Shown here: one piece after another, positions 52,027-57,822 of the stretch
How positions within the stretch are numbered: position 1 is the stretch's first letter
Layout: the number at the start of each line of letters is the position of its first letter
Translations under genes and position numbers: made by a program
NCBI GenBank assembly: GCA_017530965.1
Contig: JAFXLS010000039.1
Coordinates: forward strand, 1-57,822
Direction: 5' to 3'
DNA: 57,822 nt
Source of the DNA: Fibrobacter sp.
GTDB lineage: Bacteria > Fibrobacterota > Fibrobacteria > Fibrobacterales > Fibrobacteraceae
The notes under the pieces: generated by a model
The model's input: only the letters and a program-made list of their open reading frames with translations
What the model was told of the DNA's origin: nothing
Database searches by the model: none

Positions 52027-53274
52027 CTAGAAGCCGATACTCAACTGACCCATGTAGATACGTTCTTCGTCCTGGCCGGTGTAGTAGCCCAGTTCTTCGG
52101 CCCAGGTGGCGAATTCAACCGTAATGAAACGCAGGGCTTCGACGGCGAAACCGGCAGCGGGGTAGCCGCCTTTGAAACCGCCTGAAAGTCGCACGGCCAG
52201 TGCGCGGAATGCGGAACTGTAGCCGGGCCATGCCAATAGAGTCTGTTCCACTTCAAGACCCATATTCAAGTGGGAGAAGGGCTTGTAGTTGTTTTGGCCG
52301 TTAAAGGCGTCCGCATAGTCTAGGGCTATGTTGAATTTTCGGCTAAAGCCGGTGTTCCTGTTAAAGAAACGGGGGCTGTAGTTTATACCTGCAGTAAGGT
52401 TCGGCGTGATCTTGTCTCCGGCCAATTCCTTAAAGTAGATATCGCGAAGCGACATGCCTAGGCGAAGTTCGCGGGTGAGTTGGTAAAGGACACCGAGATC
52501 GATACCCGCAGAGACTTCGTCGAAGTCGAATATTTGGTCTGTGGCATCGTGATAGCGGTCTTCTAGGGTGTCCTGTATGTCGTCATAGTTGGCCATGTTG
52601 ATGTGGACGCTTTCTACTTTATGGCGCTTGGCGAACTTGATACCGATACCGGCAGAGAACTCGTCCGTGAATCCGTAAGCGGTACCCACCTGAGCCACAC
52701 CGTCAATATAGAAGGTGTCGATGATGAGCTGGGGTACAATCAATCCCGCATCCATATAGGGGGCCACGTTTCCGTCAACCCAGATTGCGCCACCGAAGTT
52801 GTGGAACGCCATTTCGGCGTCCATCTTGATTTTCATGGTCAGGTACTTGTGATCGTAACTGTTCATCTTATGGATGAGTTCGGGATGGCTTGCGAGGGAA
52901 TCCAAAAGGACGTTGGATTCCTTTAAGCCTTTTTCTTTTGCGACCTTGCTTGCTCGGCTATAGATTTTCTGGACATCTTTTGCGACGTTGTAGGTTGAAA
53001 AGTAGGTCTCAAAGGGGCCTGCTCCGCCCAGGTTCAGTCGCATGTCGCCTATGTTACGCGGATAGTAACCTTGTTCGGGGCGCATATCGTAATTGCCCAA
53101 TCGGTTAATCTGGTTCAAACCGGCGTAGTTGAAGTAGATGGCTTCCTTATCGTCTACAAGGGCTACATGGGCATTACCCATTGCTTCGGCGCGTATAGAA
53201 CGGTGTGTCGGCGCTTTAGCCGCAAAAGAGATTGCAACAAACGTAAGTGCTAAAAGAACAAGGAGCTTTTTCAT
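52027..53274 (-). CDS. Outer-membrane beta-barrel protein, PorV/TraF_2-like
   Basis: A 415-aa protein with signal MKKLLVLLALTFVAISFA. The mature start (SIRAEAMGNAHVALVDDKEA, then IYFNYAGLNQI) matches the R..aMG.a.vA..dd..aiy.NPAGL opening of FadL/PorV/TraF_2-type barrels. Several strand pairs and a terminal GQLSIGF with a final Phe support an outer-membrane barrel. The gene begins at the last base of the upstream lipoprotein stop, so the pair is coupled. A surface or transport role is likely but unassigned. Confidence 0.82.
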   Translation of the reverse strand: MKKLLVLLALTFVAISFAAKAPTHRSIRAEAMGNAHVALVDDKEAIYFNYAGLNQINRLGNYDMRPEQGYYPRNIGDMRLNLGGAGPFETYFSTYNVAKDVQKIYSRASKVAKEKGLKESNVLLDSLASHPELIHKMNSYDHKYLTMKIKMDAEMAFHNFGGAIWVDGNVAPYMDAGLIVPQLIIDTFYIDGVAQVGTAYGFTDEFSAGIGIKFAKRHKVESVHINMANYDDIQDTLEDRYHDATDQIFDFDEVSAGIDLGVLYQLTRELRLGMSLRDIYFKELAGDKITPNLTAGINYSPRFFNRNTGFSRKFNIALDYADAFNGQNNYKPFSHLNMGLEVEQTLLAWPGYSSAFRALAVRLSGGFKGGYPAAGFAVEALRFITVEFATWAEELGYYTGQDEERIYMGQLSIGF

Positions 53275-54683
53275 TACTTGTTCCTCCCTTCAAACCATTT
53301 CTGGAACGTTTTTTCAGTGTAATTGAGCCAACAGCCTCCCACCATTTGCTTGCGGTCTTCTAAGGAGTATTTGAGGTTGTCGTAGTCTGTATCTTGGGCG
53401 ATGAGGCGTTTTCTTTCTTTCAAACCTTCAACGCCGCCTTCCATGTTCCAGTAAATGTCCTTAGTGAAATTCAGCTTGTGGTTGTTGTGGGAGACTCGGT
53501 CCGTGTAGTTCTTGTAAATGAATCCCCATTCACGATCTTGTTCGTCGGGGTCGTCTTTCACGGTAACACCGTTCATGTCTATATCGATAGACATGTATTT
53601 TTCGTTGGGGCCGGCACTCTTGATGACGCGGATATCCTTGACGGAGGTTTTCTTCTGCTGGATATTTTTCATAATGATTATATCATCATACTGGATTTCG
53701 TTGGTCTTGTCGTTGATGTCTTCATCGATTTCGCCATCACCGTCGTTGTCTTCGCCATCGTAGAGTTCTTCGTCAATGCAGCCGTCGCCGTCATCATCAA
53801 GGATATCACTATAGCCCAGTTGGCCAATAATGATATTCATCGTTTTGGATTGCTTGGTGCTGTCATTCTGCTCAACAGTTGTTTCCTGAGAAAGGGCGGA
53901 GCACATGCCTTTGACTGCATCGTTTTTGGCTTCCTTGGTCAAGTAATTTCCGCCTTCGAAACCCTGCAAGTAATCTTCGAATAAGGAAGACATACTTTCT
54001 GGGTTTTCTTCGCAGGTGTTAAATACTTCGTGGAAAGCTTCAACTGTTTCGATAGGATCTTTCTTGAAGTCGTTAAGGATTGTCTTCATGCTACAGTCGC
54101 CATTGATCGATGCGCTAGAGTTCTTATTGGCGCATTCCGTGGGCATCTTGGTCTTGAGAACGAGCATGGTCTTCATCATCTGGATAACCATGTAGCCGTC
54201 AGCGATGTACTTGTAGGTGACTTTTCCGTCGGTTTTATTGTTCTTGTCCAGTTCAATGAACTGGGCTGCAATGATGCTGACCGAGTCAACAGCTTCTTTA
54301 AGGGGAATAGCGACCGAGTCTGGCAGGTTGGCAAACGGAACGGTAGAATTATCAGCTTCACGATTTGTATTCACATACTTGAGCAAGGTGAATACATTTG
54401 TTTCTTGATTGGTGTTAAGCTTGCGGTTGAGCACGGACTTCATGAGGCCGAGCCATGCTTCGGAATGACCCTCGTCGGCTTCGATGGCTTTTCTGAAGTA
54501 CTCTTCGGCTTCGCTATATTCGTTGTTACGGAATTTGATGTAGCCTTCGTAGGTGAGGGCGTCTGCATCGTCGTTTTTAATGTTTACGCTTTCGGTTGGG
54601 TTGAAAATGTTGCACCCGGCAATGCCTAATGTAAGCATGAGCGCCGAAGCCCACAAAAACTTGGATTTAAGTACGTTTTTCAT
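53274..54683 (-). CDS. TPR lipoprotein with EF-hand-like acidic loops
   Basis: A 469-aa lipoprotein; signal KSKFLWASALMLTLGIAG is followed by the lipobox Cys and NIFNPTES. Residues about 45-85 form a TPR pair (YIKFRNNEYSEAEEYFRKAI), and near residues 285-310 there are two calcium-loop-like stretches (DDDGDGCIDEEL, DNDGDGEIDEDI). The family is not recognised. It overlaps the outer-membrane barrel gene by one base and probably forms a periplasmic or surface complex with it (inference). Confidence 0.8.
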   Translation of the reverse strand: MKNVLKSKFLWASALMLTLGIAGCNIFNPTESVNIKNDDADALTYEGYIKFRNNEYSEAEEYFRKAIEADEGHSEAWLGLMKSVLNRKLNTNQETNVFTLLKYVNTNREADNSTVPFANLPDSVAIPLKEAVDSVSIIAAQFIELDKNNKTDGKVTYKYIADGYMVIQMMKTMLVLKTKMPTECANKNSSASINGDCSMKTILNDFKKDPIETVEAFHEVFNTCEENPESMSSLFEDYLQGFEGGNYLTKEAKNDAVKGMCSALSQETTVEQNDSTKQSKTMNIIIGQLGYSDILDDDGDGCIDEELYDGEDNDGDGEIDEDINDKTNEIQYDDIIIMKNIQQKKTSVKDIRVIKSAGPNEKYMSIDIDMNGVTVKDDPDEQDREWGFIYKNYTDRVSHNNHKLNFTKDIYWNMEGGVEGLKERKRLIAQDTDYDNLKYSLEDRKQMVGGCWLNYTEKTFQKWFEGRNK

Positions 54684-54822
54684 TACACTATTCCCATTTT
54701 TCTAAAAGATAACATTATTCTTACAAAAAGGATTCTTCAATCTGTTTTTTGCGTAGTTTTTGGGAAATCTTTCGTTTTTTGTGGCTTTTTTGGTGCCAAT
54801 TTTCGGATATTGTTAAAATATC
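54684..54822. other. AT-rich divergent promoter gap
   Basis: About 140 bases between divergent genes. On the minus strand TATCTTTT lies some 26 bases from the start of the lipoprotein at 54683. Nothing gene-like was seen. Confidence 0.4.
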
Positions 54823-54830
54823 TATCTTTG
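54823..54830 (+). promoter_or_regulatory. TAnnTTTG promoter element of the YkgJ-type gene
   Basis: TATCTTTG with TGAT between it and ATG 54835; a leaderless or near-leaderless start is implied. Confidence 0.5.
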
Positions 54831-54834
54831 TGAT

Positions 54835-55611
54835 ATGGAATCTTATCGAGAGTATTTTCCGACGAAGGCTTTTCGCTTGGCCGAAATGCGCCTTGCTACC
54901 CTTTTGAGGGCGGAAAGGGATCGCTTGGATGCGATTGCGGCATCTTTAGGGCGTGAATCTGCGATAGGATCGGATAATCTGTTGCAGGAGCTCCCCAAAA
55001 TCAAGGAGTTCACCCGGGAATACCACAAGCTGTTCTCTCAATATCTGGATGCGGTTCTTCCTCAACAGCCGCGTCCGATTCAGTGCAGGCCTGCTTGCGG
55101 AAACTGTTGCCATCATTACCCCATGTCGGTGGAACCCTTTGAGTTGTTGACTTTGTATTGCGACCTCCGGGGGCGGAATGACCTGTTGGATATTATGGAA
55201 GCCTGCCAGGTAAGGTCGTCGCTGTTTAGCAAGTTTTTCGAGGCGAGAAGGACCGAAGGGGTTGCTCCTGACCAAATGGATTTGGATGATTACGCCGAAG
55301 ATAAGGCGCTGCACGATTACTTTAGCGCCTGGAATCCGTGCCCGTTTTCGGACAAGAAGGGGGATTGCACGGTATATCCGTTGCGCCCGGTATCTTGCCG
55401 TATGTATTTTAGCGAAACGGATCCGAAGTTCTGTACGCCGGAGCATTTACAGACTCCCGAGAACGATAGCTATATTGTGTACTTGCCCGATAGCATTGAA
55501 GATGCCGTTTACGGAATCTCGGAGCACTACGCCCTTTTGGATTTGCCCGAAAGTTATTTTGGCGGACTCTTGGCGGTAAACCGCTTCGAAGGCTTGATTG
55601 GCGGAAACTAG
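54835..55611 (+). CDS. YkgJ family cysteine-cluster protein
   Basis: A 258-aa protein with the YkgJ/UPF0153 cysteine pattern: CRPACGNCCHHYP near residue 84, CPFSDKKGDCTVYPLRPVSC with the CxVYxxRPxxCR core near 180-195, and a later FCTPEH. The cysteines should bind zinc or an Fe-S cluster. The N-terminal 75 residues are helical and less conserved. Two bases separate it from the metallopeptidase-like gene. Function of the family is unsettled. Confidence 0.85.
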   Translation: MESYREYFPTKAFRLAEMRLATLLRAERDRLDAIAASLGRESAIGSDNLLQELPKIKEFTREYHKLFSQYLDAVLPQQPRPIQCRPACGNCCHHYPMSVEPFELLTLYCDLRGRNDLLDIMEACQVRSSLFSKFFEARRTEGVAPDQMDLDDYAEDKALHDYFSAWNPCPFSDKKGDCTVYPLRPVSCRMYFSETDPKFCTPEHLQTPENDSYIVYLPDSIEDAVYGISEHYALLDLPESYFGGLLAVNRFEGLIGGN

Positions 55612-55613
55612 AA

Positions 55614-56411
55614 ATGAATCTGTTTGGAATGCAACTCGACCTGTTCGGGAACAATGCCGATGCTCCCAAGGAACCGGCTAAGCCGAAAGTTCCGGCTTCG
55701 GTGTCCCAGAATGGCCTGGTACATTTCAAGTACAATTCGCAGTTAAAGAAGAGCATCCGTTGCAAGGGGGGAGTGCTGTTTGGCCACCCTGAGGTGATTT
55801 TGCCTGCTTACATGAAGGAGCCTGAGTTTGCGCCGGCGCGTGAGCTTGCCGCCGAATGGGCGGAACACGCCGTGAAACGCAAGACGGCGAAGAACAAGGC
55901 GATTATCAAGGATTTGGTCAGCCGCTTTTGGACTTTGGTGGAGCAGATTCTTGCAGACCGAGGCGATGAATCCTTGTCAACCAAGGGCAGGCTCCCGCCG
56001 ATTAAGCCCCAAGGCAAGTACCATAATTTGAACGATGTGCTTGCTGCTATCAACAGCACTTATTTTGAAGATAAATTAACTTGCCGTATCACCTGGAGTA
56101 ACCGTGTCGGTGGACTCAGTTTCCATTCGGTCCGTCAGGACCCCGTGACTGGCGAAGAATTCCATTTGATTAGCATTAGCAAGGGTTACGATGCCGCGAA
56201 CTGCCCGGAATACGCCGTGGCCGGTGTCGTGTACCATGAATGCCTGCACATAGCCATTCCGGTTGAAGTCAAGAACGGCCGTCGCATTGTGCATGGCCGT
56301 AACTTTAGACGCCGCGAACGCCAGTACATCTATTACGATGAATGGATTCAGTGGCACAATCACGTGCTTCCGCAGAATATCCGCAAGATGCGTCGCCATG
56401 GCGAACTCTAA
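55614..56411 (+). CDS. SprT-like zinc metalloprotein
   Basis: A 265-aa protein. Residues about 145-230 hold a SprT-type fold: NDVLAAINSTYFEDKLTCRI with ITWSNRVGG, and the zinc motif HECLH at 208-212 preceded by AVAGVVY. Further C-terminal RRRERQYIYYDEWIQWHNHV could give a third ligand. The N-terminal half is basic and not recognised, except for GHPEVILPAYMKEPEF. Eukaryotic SPRTN cleaves DNA-protein crosslinks; bacterial SprT-like roles are unknown. Probably co-transcribed with the YkgJ-type gene. Confidence 0.78.
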   Translation: MNLFGMQLDLFGNNADAPKEPAKPKVPASVSQNGLVHFKYNSQLKKSIRCKGGVLFGHPEVILPAYMKEPEFAPARELAAEWAEHAVKRKTAKNKAIIKDLVSRFWTLVEQILADRGDESLSTKGRLPPIKPQGKYHNLNDVLAAINSTYFEDKLTCRITWSNRVGGLSFHSVRQDPVTGEEFHLISISKGYDAANCPEYAVAGVVYHECLHIAIPVEVKNGRRIVHGRNFRRRERQYIYYDEWIQWHNHVLPQNIRKMRRHGEL

Positions 56412-56417
56412 AATTTC

Positions 56418-56425
56418 TATCTTTC
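56418..56425 (+). promoter_or_regulatory. TAnnTTTC element of lysS
   Basis: TATCTTTC just after the preceding stop and 42 bases before the lysS ATG; CAGGA near 56455 may be the ribosome site. Confidence 0.35.
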
Positions 56426-56467
56426 TGCCGTAAATTTTAAACGTGATTTAATCACAGGATAAATACT

Positions 56468-57822
56468 ATGGCAATGCAAGATATGAACGACCAGGTGCAA
56501 GCGCGCCTCGCTAAGCTCGACAAGTTCAAGGAAATGGGTGTGGAAGCTTATCCGCACAAGTTCAACCGCACGCATGATTCCAAGGTTTTGAAAGAAAATA
56601 AGGAAGCCCTGATGGCTTCTGGCGAAGAAATCGCTTTCGCTGGCCGCGTGGTTCGCTTTAACCGCAAGGGCAAAATGTGCTTTATGCACCTCAAGGACCG
56701 TTATGGTCGCTTGCAGGTGGTGGTCGCCCGCGACGAAGTCGGCGAAGAAAACTACGAAATCGTGAAGATGACCGACCTCGGTGACTTTATCGGTGTGAAC
56801 GGTTCCATGTTCGAAACCCAGACGGGGGAATACTCCGTGCACGTGAAGAAGGTGACCATGCTGTCGAAGGCCGTGCGTCCGCTTCCGGTCGCCAAGGAAA
56901 AGGTCGACGAAAACGGCAACAAGGTCGTGTTCAACGAATTTGCCGACGTGGATACCCGCTACCGCCAGCGTTATATCGACATGGCCTTGAACGACGACGT
57001 GAAGGAAGTCTTCATCAAGCGTTCCAAGATTATGCAGGCTATCCGTGAATACCTGATTGAAAAGGGATTCATCGAAGTCGAAACCCCGACGCTCCAGCCG
57101 ATTTACGGCGGTGCAAACGCCCGTCCGTTCACCACGCACCACAATGCTTGCGACATGACGCTTTACCTGCGCGTGGCTCCGGAACTTTACCTGAAGCGCT
57201 GCATTGTGGGTGGCATGGAAAAGGTTTTCGAATTCTCCAAGAACTTCCGTAACGAAGGCATGGACCGTACGCATAGCCCGGAATTCACCGGCCTCGAATT
57301 CTACGAAGCCTACGCCGATTACAACGACATGATGGTGCACTTCGAAAACATTTACGAACGCGCCTGTATTGCCGCTAACGGCACCACCAAGATTGAATAT
57401 CAGGGCAAGGAAATCGACTTCAAGGCCCCGTGGCCCCGCTACAGCATGATCGAAGCCATCGAAAAGTTCGGCGGCCTCAAGGTCAACGAAATGAGCGACG
57501 AAGAAATCAAGGCCAAGATGGAAGAACTGGGCGGACACCTGGACGGCGAATTCAGCCGCGGCCGCGGTATCCTCGAACTGTTCGAGCTCACCGTGGAAGA
57601 CAAGCTCATCCAGCCGACCTTCATCAAGGACATGCCGACCGAAAGTACTCCGCTTTGCAAGAAGCACCGTACCATCGAAGGCCTTATCGAACAGTTCGAA
57701 CCGTACGCTAACGGATGGGAACTGGGTAACGCCTATACCGAACTGAACGACCCCATCCGTCAGCGTGAGCTCCTGGAAGACCAGGTGCGCCGCGGCCGCG
57801 GTGGCGAAGGTGAAACCCACCC
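56468..57822 (+). CDS. lysS: Lysyl-tRNA synthetase, class II (3' end outside window)
   Basis: Charges tRNA-Lys. The frame is open from ATG 56468 to the window end (451 codons) and therefore truncated at the C-terminus. The N-terminal OB-fold has VVRFNRKGKMCFMHLKDRYG; the class II core shows VDTRYRQRYIDMALN, FIEVETPTLQPIYGGANARP, TLYLRVAPELYLKRCIVGGM and the motif 2 region FEFSKNFRNEGMDRTHSPEF, all typical of LysRS. The long open frame on the other strand is only a shadow of this gene. Confidence 0.97.
   Translation, partial: MAMQDMNDQVQARLAKLDKFKEMGVEAYPHKFNRTHDSKVLKENKEALMASGEEIAFAGRVVRFNRKGKMCFMHLKDRYGRLQVVVARDEVGEENYEIVKMTDLGDFIGVNGSMFETQTGEYSVHVKKVTMLSKAVRPLPVAKEKVDENGNKVVFNEFADVDTRYRQRYIDMALNDDVKEVFIKRSKIMQAIREYLIEKGFIEVETPTLQPIYGGANARPFTTHHNACDMTLYLRVAPELYLKRCIVGGMEKVFEFSKNFRNEGMDRTHSPEFTGLEFYEAYADYNDMMVHFENIYERACIAANGTTKIEYQGKEIDFKAPWPRYSMIEAIEKFGGLKVNEMSDEEIKAKMEELGGHLDGEFSRGRGILELFELTVEDKLIQPTFIKDMPTESTPLCKKHRTIEGLIEQFEPYANGWELGNAYTELNDPIRQRELLEDQVRRGRGGEGETH

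Noticed and set aside
56417..57820. 467-aa open frame on the minus strand
   Set aside because: It is antisense to lysS, whose plus-strand frame runs to the window end with clear class II synthetase motifs; the minus frame has shadow composition rich in Val, His and Phe.

Overview
The window looks like chromosomal DNA of a Fibrobacter-type bacterium (phylum Fibrobacterota). The best marker is the gene at 35153-36871, which carries two copies of the Fibrobacter-specific FISUMP paralogous domain. Supporting signs are many lipoproteins with a lipobox followed by Ser/Asp-rich linkers, outer-membrane beta-barrels, an OmpA protein with thrombospondin type 3 repeats, a DUF2723 membrane protein, and promoter-like TAnnTTT elements like those of the related Bacteroidota. 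No phage, insertion sequence, CRISPR array, rRNA or tRNA was recognised. Product calls rest on reading motifs by eye; no database search was run.

Layout. 1-2038: end of a riboflavin operon (ribE partial, ribBA, ribH), followed by nusB. 2569-9076: a putative envelope glycosylation block (a DUF2723 GT-C-like protein, two polyprenol-phosphate sugar synthases, and a GT2 fused to a CoA_binding_3-like domain). 9159-13198: a Trm112-like protein, a large TPR/acidic-repeat protein and the pilus retraction ATPase PilT. 13283-18549: a polysaccharide-binding beta-helix lipoprotein (minus strand), a Wzi-like outer-membrane protein and a TrhP/U32 protein. 18588-21748: a small helical protein, an AT-rich gap, a divergent DnaA and an SDR epimerase. 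21838-30056: lipoproteins, SlyD, TSP3-OmpA, a 52-aa membrane protein coupled to MltD, a beta-barrel protein and an ankyrin lipoprotein. 30138-35120: a complete TonB energiser operon (DUF3450, ExbB, ExbB, ExbD, TonB, TPR). 35153-39339: the FISUMP lipoprotein, an MFS transporter and an unknown protein. 39346-45809: tetrapyrrole genes (SumT-HemD fusion, chelatase-CysG fusion, HemB, HemL, and a NirJ2/AhbD-type radical SAM protein), pointing to haem made through sirohaem. 45914-51912: tadA, then a six-gene operon that couples a MotA/ExbB-like and a MotB/OmpA-like protein to four uncharacterised proteins. 52027-57822: an outer-membrane protein and its lipoprotein partner (minus strand), a YkgJ-type protein, a SprT-like metalloprotein and lysS, which runs off the end.

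Most noteworthy: (1) the envelope-motor operon at 46424-51912, with a ZorA-like long-tailed stator and a ZorB-like partner but no recognised Zorya effector; (2) palindromic repeat units inserted in frame in two haem-pathway fusion genes, with two copies 39/40 identical and read in the same frame; (3) a recurrent TAnnTTT element 4-8 nt before start codons, suggesting leaderless or nearly leaderless transcripts; (4) a DnaA homologue in which the box VII arginine finger is replaced; (5) ten copies of a short F-x-x-[I/L/M]-F acidic motif in the protein next to PilT.
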